DNA from: Bacteroidota bacterium
GTDB taxonomy: Bacteria; Bacteroidota; Bacteroidia; Bacteroidales; GCA-2711565
Length of the DNA: 33,838 nt
Reading direction: 5' to 3'
Assembly: GCA_003353955.1 (NCBI GenBank)
Contig: PIVJ01000026.1
Span: forward strand, 1 to 33,838
This document shows positions 9,370 through 18,301 of the stretch, piece after piece. The notes beneath the pieces were generated by a model. The model made no database searches and was not told the origin of the DNA. It saw nothing but the letters and a program-made list of their open reading frames with translations. Made by a program: the position numbers and the translations under genes. How positions within the stretch are numbered: the stretch's first letter is position 1; every line of letters begins with the position of its first letter.

Positions 9370-11475
9370 TTAACTAATGAGGCCCCAGTTAGGTCTGGAT
9401 TTGAATAACTTAATTAGTTGCGATTTTAGCAGTTTATTATTTGGTAGTGAAAGATTAGGGTCAGCATCTAAGATGTCAGAAGCTAAATTGCGGGCATATT
9501 TCAAGATTTTTTCATCTTTAATTAAGTCGGCAATCTTAAGATCCAAAATACCGCTTTGTTGTGTTCCTTGCAAATCGCCAGGCCCTCTGAGTTTTAAATC
9601 AGCTTCAGCAATTTCGAAGCCATCTGTTGTTCGAACCATAATTTCCATTCGTTTCCGACCTTCTGTAGTTATCTTATAGCCACTCATTAAAATACAGTAA
9701 GATTGATCAGTACCTCGCCCAACACGACCTCTTAATTGGTGTAATTGCGACAAACCAAATCGTTCGGCATTTTCAATAACCATTACTGAAGCATTCGGGA
9801 TATCAATTCCAACTTCAATCACGGTTGTTGAAACCATAATCTGGGTTTCACGCTTCAAGAAACGCTGCATTTCGTAGTCTTTATCAGTTGCCTTCATTTT
9901 TCCGTGAACAATACTAACTGCATACTCAGGTAACGGAAATTCTCGAGTAATGCTTTCATAGCCATCCATCAGATCTTTTAAATCTATTTTTTCAGATTCG
10001 TTAATTAACGGATAAACTATATAAACCTGATTTCCAAGCGTAAGCTGTTTTTTTAGAAATCCAAATAATTTTAGTCTTCCTGAATCATAAAGATGTAAGG
10101 TTTTAATGGCTTTTCTTCCCGGGGGAAGTTCGTCAATAATTGAAAAATCCAGGTCACCGTAAAAGGTCATAGCCAATGTTCTTGGAATTGGAGTGGCAGT
10201 CATTACGAGCACATGGGGTGGAATTGTATTCTTCTTCCAAAGTTTTGCGCGTTGTGCAACTCCAAAACGGTGTTGTTCATCAATAACCACATATCCTAAA
10301 TTTTTAAACTGAACGTTATCTTCGATTAAAGCATGTGTGCCAATCAAAACATGTAATTCTCCCGAAATTAAATTATTATGAATAATTTTACGTTGAGCTG
10401 ATTTTGTTGAACCGGTTAGTAGCCCTAAGTTTATGTGTAGTCCTTCGAGAATGGTAGATAACGTTTTGAGATGCTGATTAGCCAATATTTCAGTGGGAGC
10501 CATTAAGCAAGTCTGAAATCCATTATCCAATGCAATTAGAATTGACATTAGTGCCACCAGGGTTTTACCACTTCCCACATCGCCTTGTAGTAATCGATTC
10601 ATCTGTTTGCCCGATCCAAAATCAATCCTGATTTCTTTAATCACACGTTTTTGGGCAGTGGTTAATTGAAAAGGTAAGTTTTGCGAATAAAAATCATTCA
10701 AAAATTTTCCAACTTTTGAAAATACGTGACCATTGAGTTTTTGTTGTCGATTTACCTTAGACTGAAGGATGTTCAGCTGGATATAAAATAGTTCTTCAAA
10801 TTTCAAACGACTCTGGGCTTTGGCTAAAAGATGTTGATTTTTTGGAAAGTGAATATTTAAAAGAGCCTCTTCTTTTGAACTGAGTTTTAATTTCTGGATG
10901 ATTTCTTCAGGTAATGTTTCTCTTAGAATATCGGTAGCCTTCAGCATTAAATTTTTTGTGAGTTTACCGATGGCTTTATTTCCTAATCCTTTAGCTTTTA
11001 ATTTTTCAGTAGAATTATAAAATGGTTGAAGTGTCTCACCCAATTTATCTTCTTCCTGATCTTCAAATTCAATTTCCGGATGTGGAATATTATATTTATT
11101 ATTGAACAATGCAGGTTTACCGAAAACAATAAAATCTTTATTGCCAACCAATTTATCTTTAATCCATTTTATTCCGCGAAACCACACCAACTCAATCGAG
11201 CCTGTATCATCTGAAAAAACAGCAGTAAGTCTTTTGGCTCGTTGTTGGCCTATTTGCCGAACGTTTGATATTTTTCCTTTTAATTGGATATAAGAATTGG
11301 TGGTATTTATCTCCTTTATTTTGTATATCTTACTTTTATCAATATATCTAAACGGGTAGTAATTTATTAAATCATCAAAGGTATGGATTGACAATTCTTG
11401 CTTAAGAGATTCAGCTCGTTTAGAGCCAACTCCCTTTAAATATTCTATGGGTGTATCAAGGAAACTATATGACAT
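9370..11475 (-). CDS. recG: ATP-dependent DNA helicase RecG
   Basis: This 701-residue protein contains the full RecG architecture. An N-terminal wedge/OB-fold domain (LKGVGSKRAESLKQ about 13-26; QLKGKISNVRQIG about 64-76) is followed by two helicase lobes with Walker A GDVGSGKT (298-305), a DEQH box (399-402), TATPIPRT (426-433) and the C-terminal GRVGRG motif (around 580). RecG remodels stalled forks and branched recombination intermediates in the cytoplasm. It begins about 95 bases beyond the gldN stop, past a terminator, so it is separate from the T9SS operon. No lesions are visible. Confidence 0.97.
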   Translation of the reverse strand: MSYSFLDTPIEYLKGVGSKRAESLKQELSIHTFDDLINYYPFRYIDKSKIYKIKEINTTNSYIQLKGKISNVRQIGQQRAKRLTAVFSDDTGSIELVWFRGIKWIKDKLVGNKDFIVFGKPALFNNKYNIPHPEIEFEDQEEDKLGETLQPFYNSTEKLKAKGLGNKAIGKLTKNLMLKATDILRETLPEEIIQKLKLSSKEEALLNIHFPKNQHLLAKAQSRLKFEELFYIQLNILQSKVNRQQKLNGHVFSKVGKFLNDFYSQNLPFQLTTAQKRVIKEIRIDFGSGKQMNRLLQGDVGSGKTLVALMSILIALDNGFQTCLMAPTEILANQHLKTLSTILEGLHINLGLLTGSTKSAQRKIIHNNLISGELHVLIGTHALIEDNVQFKNLGYVVIDEQHRFGVAQRAKLWKKNTIPPHVLVMTATPIPRTLAMTFYGDLDFSIIDELPPGRKAIKTLHLYDSGRLKLFGFLKKQLTLGNQVYIVYPLINESEKIDLKDLMDGYESITREFPLPEYAVSIVHGKMKATDKDYEMQRFLKRETQIMVSTTVIEVGIDIPNASVMVIENAERFGLSQLHQLRGRVGRGTDQSYCILMSGYKITTEGRKRMEIMVRTTDGFEIAEADLKLRGPGDLQGTQQSGILDLKIADLIKDEKILKYARNLASDILDADPNLSLPNNKLLKSQLIKLFKSRPNWGLIS

Positions 11476-11525
11476 TTGAGATAGTCTATTCTACACAAAA
11501 ATAAACAAATTACATGCTGTTATAA

Positions 11526-11557
11526 AAAAAACTCCCCCAGATCCGGAGGAGTTTTTC
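11526..11557 (-). terminator. terminator of the porP-gldKLMN operon
   Basis: On the minus strand AAAAACTCCTCC pairs with GGGGGAGTTTTT across a short loop (one mismatch), followed by a run of T residues, 15 bases past the gldN stop and 50 bases before recG. Confidence 0.8.
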
Positions 11558-11571
11558 ACAAGATTATTTTT

Positions 11572-12423
11572 TTAAAATTCCCAAAGCTCATGTTCAAAGT
11601 TGAATAATGCATTTTTGATCCGGTCTGATTCAAACAAAGCATCTATGCCTTCAGCATATTGCGAAATCCGGCGATCGTAAACGTTTGACTCTTTATAAAT
11701 GTAGCTTGAAAACATTCGCTTCCAAAAAACTTCATCGTAGGTTCTTCGTTCGGCATCATTAAATCGATTAAATATTAATGCTTTAGCTAAGATGTTTCGT
11801 GCCTCCGGGAAATATATCCAAAATAGAGGCTCAGTAATTTCTTCGCCATCCCGATCTTTAATTACTACTGGACACAATCCAATAATTCGTACCATTAACT
11901 GAGATCGTTTTTTGTCGAAATACCAATCTTCCTTTATCCTTAATTGCATTACCCTTGTTGGGTCAAAACTCGTAACAATAACGGTATCGTAATCATTGTA
12001 AGGTGGATAAGGTCTGGACAATACTCGGTGAATGGAGTCAGTTTGTCTTGCGGAAATTTCATTAAAGGTAATGGGAACAAGAAACTCATCAGTTGCCGAT
12101 ATATCGTAGGCTGTGACTTCACCTTCTTTCAGCCCATCAATTATAATTTGAAAGAAGCTTTTCCATTCGCCTTGTGGTGCCATGGGAAAGTAAAATGATT
12201 GATTCATCTTTTCGCGAAAGTCGATAACTCTCCAAATACGTTTTTGCCACATTATATCTGCTCTGCGCAGTGAAGGCATTGGGGTAGGTCTCAAATCGAT
12301 AGTTCCAAGACCCTCGTATAAGCCATCAACAGGAGTTTTATTAATGATCTGGGATTTGCAAGTTGACCCAATCCCCAGCATTATACCTATTGTTATTATT
12401 ATCGGAAGTATTTTTTTCATCAC
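11572..12423 (-). CDS. gldN: type IX secretion / gliding protein GldN (PorN)
   Basis: This 283-residue protein has a signal peptide (MKKILPIIITIGIMLG-) and the GldN signature blocks ADIMWQKRIWRVIDFREKMN and an APQGEWKSF segment near residues 50-90, then a C-terminal RTYDEVFWKRMFSSYIYKE region. Known role in the family: periplasmic partner of the lipoprotein GldK in the ring-shaped outer-membrane-associated complex of the type IX secretion system. It is last of porP-gldK-gldL-gldM-gldN, 16 bases after gldM, and followed by a terminator. It is near the usual length, with no anomaly. Confidence 0.94.
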   Translation of the reverse strand: MMKKILPIIITIGIMLGIGSTCKSQIINKTPVDGLYEGLGTIDLRPTPMPSLRRADIMWQKRIWRVIDFREKMNQSFYFPMAPQGEWKSFFQIIIDGLKEGEVTAYDISATDEFLVPITFNEISARQTDSIHRVLSRPYPPYNDYDTVIVTSFDPTRVMQLRIKEDWYFDKKRSQLMVRIIGLCPVVIKDRDGEEITEPLFWIYFPEARNILAKALIFNRFNDAERRTYDEVFWKRMFSSYIYKESNVYDRRISQYAEGIDALFESDRIKNALFNFEHELWEF

Positions 12424-12439
12424 TATCGTGTTTAGAATT

Positions 12440-14047
12440 TTATTGAATTGTAAAATTTATCGTGTTTAAGGTTCGTGTTGTACCGTCCGGGCCGGATGCC
12501 TGAATGTTTTCAAAAAAGAATTTTTGACCACGTTTTGAACCTTTGATTAAATCGAGCATTTCCGATGAAAACCTATTGCCACGTGTAGATTTAGATATCC
12601 AGTCACCGTTAATTACGGTAGCCATATTGAAGGAATTGATCATGAAATTTAAGTCAAATTCAAAATCCTTCATCGATGGAATTATTGCACTTGCGACCAT
12701 TAAGGTGTTTTTATCGATGGTTCCTTCTTTTTGACGTGCAATTTCAGCAATAGGGTCAGGTACGCGTTTCACTCTGAATTGACGACTACCCATATTAATT
12801 CTAGTACCTTCATAGTTAGCAGTTGCACTAATTACAGTCTCTGTTATTCCTCTTTCCATTTCCACAACCCAATCTGAACCATTGGGATTTTTTTTTAGGG
12901 TGCCGACTGAAATTGTGGGTTGAATTAATTCATCAGCCATACCCGGTACTGAAATCGAAACCGGATTTTCAACACCTACATAAAATACATTCATCTTAGT
13001 TGCGGCAACCGTTAACGATGGAGGAGCAACAAGGTATTCACTTTTAAAAGAATAATCAATTGCTTCACCATCCGGATTTAATACCCTGATGAGGCCAGCA
13101 TACTTTTGGAGCCCCTCCCTATTTGTTGCGAAATTAAGTTTTACAACTCCATCTTCACCTTGCAATTTTTCAGCCCTGCTAAAATTGTTATCATTTATTT
13201 CATCCACACCCTGAAGAACATACACCTCAGGATCCTGTTTGGTGTCATAAGCAGCCACAAAAACTTCAGCTTCGTAACGCTGCCCTTTAAGAATATATGA
13301 GTTGCTGGAAATTACCTTGGCTGTGATATCATCAAATTTGAAATCTCTAGCTGTAACCGATGAAAATAAATAACTGATTACATCAAATTCTGCACCTTGA
13401 ATTTCACCTTTTAACTTATTAAGAATTGTAATATCAGCTGCTAAGATGGTATAATAAAAATTATGTTGTTCCCAGGTTTGTTGTTGGCCGCTCGCATTAT
13501 AATATGGTCCTTTCGTGATGAGGCCAAGTCGATCACTATCTTCGTCTTCATTGATCAAATTAAGCATTACTGACCGATAAGCGTTGATTCGTCTTTTTAT
13601 TTCTCCTGATAGGCCTGTTGAGCCATCCTCAGATCTGCCAAAGAAAAACCTGGTTGGCTCGGTATATTTGTCCTTGTTTTTAATTTTACTTAAAGGCGTA
13701 CTCATAGCCTGTTCAACAGTTTTAATATTCTTTTCTGACTGAATGATTAAGCTATATTTGACACTATCAATAAATGCAATGAGTTCTCTTGAAAGAGTTT
13801 GGGCTCCTTGGGCACCTAACCAGAAAGGCTCAGTTTTATTGGGATTTAATTTATATTGCTTGCTAAATTCGGTATAAACGCCGTCGGTTTTACTTGAGAA
13901 GCTTTCGATGGTTGATTCCATACTTTCGTTCACAACTAAAAATGCATCTAACATTTGCTTGGAAACATTTAGTGCCAGAAGTGCTGTTAGCACGAGATAC
14001 ATCATCGCGATCATCTTTTGCCTTGGGGTTTCCTGATATCCTGCCAT
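12440..14047 (-). CDS. gldM: type IX secretion motor protein GldM (PorM)
   Basis: This 535-residue protein begins MAGYQETPRQKMIAMMYLVL and has one N-terminal membrane span (about 12-31, MYLVLTALLALNVSKQMLDAF), the strongly conserved GldM opening. A large periplasmic part follows, with an alpha-helical D1 region and then several immunoglobulin-like beta domains (for example SLTVAATKMNVFYVGVENPV). Known role: with GldL it forms the proton-driven rotary motor of T9SS and spans the periplasm to reach GldKN. The gene lies between gldL (42-base gap) and gldN (16-base gap). It is slightly longer than the usual ~510-520 residues. Confidence 0.95.
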   Translation of the reverse strand: MAGYQETPRQKMIAMMYLVLTALLALNVSKQMLDAFLVVNESMESTIESFSSKTDGVYTEFSKQYKLNPNKTEPFWLGAQGAQTLSRELIAFIDSVKYSLIIQSEKNIKTVEQAMSTPLSKIKNKDKYTEPTRFFFGRSEDGSTGLSGEIKRRINAYRSVMLNLINEDEDSDRLGLITKGPYYNASGQQQTWEQHNFYYTILAADITILNKLKGEIQGAEFDVISYLFSSVTARDFKFDDITAKVISSNSYILKGQRYEAEVFVAAYDTKQDPEVYVLQGVDEINDNNFSRAEKLQGEDGVVKLNFATNREGLQKYAGLIRVLNPDGEAIDYSFKSEYLVAPPSLTVAATKMNVFYVGVENPVSISVPGMADELIQPTISVGTLKKNPNGSDWVVEMERGITETVISATANYEGTRINMGSRQFRVKRVPDPIAEIARQKEGTIDKNTLMVASAIIPSMKDFEFDLNFMINSFNMATVINGDWISKSTRGNRFSSEMLDLIKGSKRGQKFFFENIQASGPDGTTRTLNTINFTIQ

Positions 14048-14089
14048 ATTTGGGGATTGATATTTTTATAAAAAGGTAATTATTGATTT

Positions 14090-15142
14090 TTAGCGTGGTG
14101 TACTTTGATTCATTGCAGTAAGCATACCACCATACACTTTATTTAATGAAGCCATTTTTTCATTGAGCTCATCCATGTTTTGTCTGTATGAGATCATACG
14201 ATCAGCTGAATCACTAAGGTTTTTGAGAAACTGATTCATCGTTTCCTGAAGTTTAGCAGACGATTCAACTTGTTGACTTGAACTATTTAATTGCATTTCA
14301 TATAATTCATTTAGGGAACCTATAGTTTCCGATATCTTCTTTAATTGTTCGTTATACAAAGCACCTTCAACCTCATGAGAGTCAAGTGATTCAGCCGACT
14401 TGCTAACTAATTCAGATGATCTTTTATAATTGTCAGCCAGATCACGAACAGACTCGTTAGCACTCTTTACGGTGTTAGAGAAATCCTTCACAGCCGAAAC
14501 ATCAGATTTTAAAGTTTCCGATGCATCGCCATAGGATTTTGAAAGTTCAGAAACCTGGTAAGAGGCTTGCTTGACATTGGTAGAAAACTCATCGGCAACC
14601 TGAATATCTTTACTTAAAGATTCGGAAGTTTTTTTATAAGTATCGGATAAATCATTTATTGATGAAGTAGCACCTCGCATTTTATCTACATATTCATTAG
14701 TTGCAAGTGATGCATTAGAGGCATCTTTAATCTTTGTTGTGCTATCACTTAAATTCCGAAGTCCGACAGCAAGACTGTCGATGAGTTGGGCATCCACATT
14801 CGCATCTTTTAATAATGTATCAAGTTGTTGAGAATAGTTTTTATTACTCTCTTCATCGATACCATATCCATTGTAAGAGTCGGCTAACTCCGGATAAACC
14901 AAACCCCAGTTAACTTCAACATGTGGAGGCTCAAAGGCGGAAACAAAGAATATTATTGCTTCCGTTCCTAAACCTACTAAAAGCATTTCATCGGCATATG
15001 GATAATGGTTAATTTTAAACAATGCTCCTAGAATTACCAATGATGCTCCCCATCCATATAATCGAGCCAGAAACTTTTTGTAATATGTCCCTCTAATGAA
15101 GATATTACCCCTTGTTGTTAGATTCTTAAGTAAACTTGCCAT
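14090..15142 (-). CDS. gldL: type IX secretion motor protein GldL (PorL)
   Basis: This 350-residue protein has two inner-membrane helices near its N-terminus, ARLYGWGASLVILGALFKI (about 26-44) and EMLLVGLGTEAIIFFVSAFE (about 52-71), which are the GldL hallmark; the Glu in TM2 is the residue linked to proton coupling. Roughly 250 residues of cytoplasmic coiled coil follow, with repeated Ser/Asp/Lys heptads. This tail is longer than in short-form GldL and closer to the PorL form. It makes the stator with GldM. The gene is 24 bases after gldK in the same operon. Confidence 0.95.
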   Translation of the reverse strand: MASLLKNLTTRGNIFIRGTYYKKFLARLYGWGASLVILGALFKINHYPYADEMLLVGLGTEAIIFFVSAFEPPHVEVNWGLVYPELADSYNGYGIDEESNKNYSQQLDTLLKDANVDAQLIDSLAVGLRNLSDSTTKIKDASNASLATNEYVDKMRGATSSINDLSDTYKKTSESLSKDIQVADEFSTNVKQASYQVSELSKSYGDASETLKSDVSAVKDFSNTVKSANESVRDLADNYKRSSELVSKSAESLDSHEVEGALYNEQLKKISETIGSLNELYEMQLNSSSQQVESSAKLQETMNQFLKNLSDSADRMISYRQNMDELNEKMASLNKVYGGMLTAMNQSTPR

Positions 15143-15166
15143 CTCTTTTGTATGTTTAGTTAATGA

Positions 15167-16543
15167 TTATTTTAATTTATAAACGTTTGAGGCTCTCGCA
15201 GGATTATCACCTTTGTTCCTGCCTAAATAGGGCTGAACACTTCGGAAACCAATATATGATTTCGCAGTATCCTGGTATTCATATGTTCGAGTTGTAACTC
15301 TTAAATAATATGAAATGTCCTTCCACGATCCACCTCTAATAACTTTACGTTTCATTGCCGGTGGGTCTTCAGGTTTAGCATTATAAGTGTAGTTTGGATT
15401 CATATCCCAAGTGAAATTATAAGAGGCTGGATCATAGGCACTATTAGTCCACTCAGCCACATTTCCGGCCATATCATACAAACCCCAATCATTTGCAGGA
15501 TAATGTGCTACAATAATAGTACGAAGTCCACCATCATCAATATAATTACCACGCATTGGTTTAAAATTGGCCAAGAAACAACCTTTCTCATTTCTGGTAT
15601 AGGGACCACCCCATGGGTAAGGACTTAAATCATTACCTCCCCCTGCAGCCCATTCCCACTCAGCTTCAGTTGGCAAGCGAAATTCTGCACCAACGGCACT
15701 CTTTTTCCGAGAAGATTGAGCATTAGCAAATAATTCTGTTCTCCAAACACAAAATGCTTTAGCCTGACTCCAATTCACCCCGACAACAGGGTAATGATCG
15801 TATGCCGGATGCCAAAAGTATCTTTTAGTTAGGGGGTCGTTGAATGAGTAAGAGTAATCAAATATCCAGGCCAAGGTGTCAGGATAGACATTGATGGCTT
15901 CTCTGTGAACATAAACAGAACGATCGCGCAAACCTTGTGGTCTGTTGGCTAAACTTGCGTTCAGATAATTACCCGGAGTGCTGAAATCTTTTTTGGCAGC
16001 CGCTACAAAATCAATCCAGTAGTATTCATAATTGAGCTTGCGGGTATCAATTTGTTTTTTTCTAAAATATCTTTCATGTTCCGGAAGATACATTTCTTCC
16101 AGAGCATCCCTAATGTCTTGATCTTCGCTTTGCCAGTCAATTTCGGTTTCCCAGTTAAGAAATGGGGGGTCGTATATTTCACCAGTCTCAGGATCTTCTT
16201 CAATTAGATATTCATCGGGGCGTAGGTCGCCTAGAATTCTTCTGGCATGCGAGTCTCTCACCCAATTTACGAATTGTCGATACTCATTATTGGTTATTTC
16301 AGTTTCATCCATGAAGAATGAAGAAATTGAAATTGTTTTAGGCTCATTTACATGACCATAGGTTATGTCCTCATCCCCGGCTCCCATAGTAAAACTTCCT
16401 TGAGGAATAAAAACCATTCCATATGGATCGGGTTGATAAAATGCAGATGCCTTTTTGTTTACGCCCACTAATTCACCATTCCCTTTGTTACTACAACTTC
16501 CTAAAACGATTAGTGCTGCTATAAAAAGAAGTTCTTTTTTCAT
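15167..16543 (-). CDS. gldK: type IX secretion lipoprotein GldK (PorK)
   Basis: This 458-residue lipoprotein has lipobox VLGSC (Cys17) and a formylglycine-generating-enzyme-like domain: MVFIPQGSFTMGAGDED at the start, then a DETEITNNEYRQFVNWV block, GVNWSQAKAFCVWRTEL, LPTEAEWEWAAGGG, YDMAGNVAEWTNSAYD and RKVIRGGSWKD. In the GldK/PorK family this fold is structural: it makes the periplasmic ring with GldN under the outer membrane. It lies between porP and gldL. The domain is complete and the lipoprotein anchor is present. Confidence 0.95.
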   Translation of the reverse strand: MKKELLFIAALIVLGSCSNKGNGELVGVNKKASAFYQPDPYGMVFIPQGSFTMGAGDEDITYGHVNEPKTISISSFFMDETEITNNEYRQFVNWVRDSHARRILGDLRPDEYLIEEDPETGEIYDPPFLNWETEIDWQSEDQDIRDALEEMYLPEHERYFRKKQIDTRKLNYEYYWIDFVAAAKKDFSTPGNYLNASLANRPQGLRDRSVYVHREAINVYPDTLAWIFDYSYSFNDPLTKRYFWHPAYDHYPVVGVNWSQAKAFCVWRTELFANAQSSRKKSAVGAEFRLPTEAEWEWAAGGGNDLSPYPWGGPYTRNEKGCFLANFKPMRGNYIDDGGLRTIIVAHYPANDWGLYDMAGNVAEWTNSAYDPASYNFTWDMNPNYTYNAKPEDPPAMKRKVIRGGSWKDISYYLRVTTRTYEYQDTAKSYIGFRSVQPYLGRNKGDNPARASNVYKLK

Positions 16544-16634
16544 ATCTACAACTTTAGTATTTTGCTTTTAAACGAGAAAACCGCATTAATGTTTTATTTT
16601 AATTCAATAACTAATTGCAATTACACAAATTTAC

Positions 16635-17597
16635 TTATAAAAATCTTGTATTTCTATACGATTCTTTTCCTTTATCAAATTCAATGTTAAAACAATATCC
16701 AATAATTAACTCATGACTTCCCGCTGGGTTTATTGAAGACAAAGGTAAGTCATATGCGTATCCAACTTTTAAATTTTTATACTGCACACCCAATAAAAAT
16801 GCTAATGCATCGGCTGTTTGCATATTATAAGTAACGCCACCCCAGAATTTTTTATTGTATTCCAACAATCCACTAATCGAGATTTGAGTTGATACAAAAT
16901 TAGATTTAACCAATACAGATGGCTTGAAACAGTATTCCGGATGGTTAGGGGAAATCATATCAAATCCTCCGGAAAGATAAATCGTTCGGTCAAGTACCGG
17001 CTCTCCGGTACTACCTTCTGCAAATGTTCTTCCTTTTGTCTCAAAAAGATTTAAAATAGAAGCGCCTAAATAATATTTATCCGGAGCGGTGTAAAATATA
17101 CCCAGTCCCAGATCAAATAACAGTGAACTACTATTACCTCCTGCACCGGATAATACCGGATCGTTACCATCGATTGCTACAAATTTATTAAAATCAATAT
17201 TACGATTGGTAAGCATTATCTGGCTGCCAATTCCAATTATACCTTCGGTAAGTTCAACTCTATAAGCATATCCGAAATTAACTGAAATATCTTTAAAGAA
17301 GCCCAATTGATCTTGAATAATATTTACACCTAGGCCTCCGTTCAAAAGTGAGGATGGTATTGACACTGAAGCCACATAGGTTTCGGGCGCAATGCTATTT
17401 CCTTCCATATCTTTAAGCCCGGCCCATTGAAGTCTGGATATGGAAGTAGCACAAATAGATTCATTTATCGCTGAATAAGCAGGATTAACGGCCATGTGAG
17501 TAAACATGTTTTGGCTAAACATATAGCCCTGCTGAGCCTGAGTAACGCTAAACAAGCTTGATAATAATAACAATAATAATAATTTTCTAAATTTCAT
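16635..17597 (-). CDS. porP: type IX secretion outer-membrane protein PorP/SprF
   Basis: This 320-residue protein has a cleavable signal peptide (MKFRKLLLLLLLSSLFSVTQAQ) followed by the family opening QNMFTHMAVNPAYSAINES and many alternating beta strands with LGVNIIQDQLGFFKDISVNF and a C-terminal GSHELIIGYCFN strand, the PorP/SprF barrel pattern. In T9SS it interacts with the GldKN ring, or with specific cargo in SprF-type proteins. It is the first gene of the five-gene operon, 91 bases ahead of gldK. A 15-base palindrome sits about 76-90 bases upstream of its start. Of the several PorP/SprF paralogues usual in this phylum, the copy next to gldK is the T9SS core one. Confidence 0.92.
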   Translation of the reverse strand: MKFRKLLLLLLLSSLFSVTQAQQGYMFSQNMFTHMAVNPAYSAINESICATSISRLQWAGLKDMEGNSIAPETYVASVSIPSSLLNGGLGVNIIQDQLGFFKDISVNFGYAYRVELTEGIIGIGSQIMLTNRNIDFNKFVAIDGNDPVLSGAGGNSSSLLFDLGLGIFYTAPDKYYLGASILNLFETKGRTFAEGSTGEPVLDRTIYLSGGFDMISPNHPEYCFKPSVLVKSNFVSTQISISGLLEYNKKFWGGVTYNMQTADALAFLLGVQYKNLKVGYAYDLPLSSINPAGSHELIIGYCFNIEFDKGKESYRNTRFL

Positions 17598-17672
17598 TAA
17601 TTAAACGTTTACAAAAACGAAAATAATAATTAATGCGCTAAAATTACAGAAAACAGATTGTATACACGATTG

Positions 17673-17687
17673 ATTGTTAGTAACAAT
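17673..17687. promoter_or_regulatory. perfect palindrome upstream of porP
   Basis: ATTGTTAGTAACAAT is a 7-bp perfect inverted repeat with a single central base, 76-90 bases ahead of the porP start codon. It has the size of a dimeric repressor or activator site. No regulator is identified, and in AT-rich DNA one such site may be chance. Confidence 0.3.
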
Positions 17688-17818
17688 TTCAATAAGTCAC
17701 ATTAAAATTTAATTATGTTACATCTGAATAATTAACCTTTTATAAGAGACATTATCGAAGTTCTGTGCAAATTACTTTGTGTAAACGTCTATTTATGTGA
17801 AAAATTATACATACGGAT

Positions 17819-17847
17819 AGATATCTGATAAATAAATCAGAATATCT
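17819..17847. repeat. imperfect hairpin in the porP-wtpA gap
   Basis: AGATATCTGAT and ATCAGAATATCT pair with one bulged base around a 6-base AT loop. There is no T-run on either side, so it is a weak terminator candidate; it may be an old gene end or a binding site. Confidence 0.25.
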
Positions 17848-17940
17848 TATTTTATGCGCGACAACACTCGACGAGTCTCTGTCATTTTTATTTTTTGTTA
17901 TCAGAAAATCAGCGTATTAGGCCAGTTAGGTTTGATTTAA

Positions 17941-18180
17941 TAAAGTATAAAATCATTACTGATCTTAATCGTGGAGGTACGTACATTAATTAAAGGAAGC
18001 GGAATGTGTAATAATACTTAAAAAATAATAATCTACACAGTGGTAAATCAACGTGAACTGGTAATTCTAGAAAAATTTATACATAAAGTTGATCCCCATG
18101 CATTTCTAACTGTCATTAATACAAATGAATTTTTAGGTAATGGATTTAAATCGCTAAACGAAGTTAATTCAGGCTTTTAA
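17941..18180 (+). pseudogene. YitT-family (DUF2179) membrane protein remnant
   Basis: Plus-strand frames reconstruct the C-terminal DUF2179 domain: KYKIITDLNRGGTYI, a frame change near 17990, KGSGMCNNT, a TAA at 18019-18021, then IIIYTVVNQRELVILEKF, DPHAFLTVINTNEFLGNGFK and a stop at 18178-18180. 'LNRG-T-(I/L)KGxGMY' then 'YTVVxxREL' and 'DPxAFLTVINxNEFLGxGF' is the YitT/DUF2179 pattern. The five or so membrane helices expected upstream are absent. It therefore has a missing 5' part, one frameshift and one nonsense codon. It fills part of the 700-base gap between porP and wtpA. Confidence 0.75.
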
Positions 18181-18301
18181 TTTGAGTAGTCTTTCTTTCT
18201 AAATTGGATTTGAAGCATAAGAGTTAATTAAAAAGATGTAACATTGCAACCGATAAGTAAACGACTGCATAACGTCAATTCAAAATTTAAGTATTGCTTA
18301 A

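Noticed and set aside
11944-12198. Plus-strand 84-codon frame inside gldN
   Set aside because: It is antisense to a clearly conserved gene, with no family resemblance or start signals of its own.
17862-17897. CTCG-A-CGAG core with GACA/TGTC outer arms and T-rich tail as a plus-strand terminator
   Set aside because: The arms are short and interrupted by unpaired bases, and no intact plus-strand gene ends upstream.
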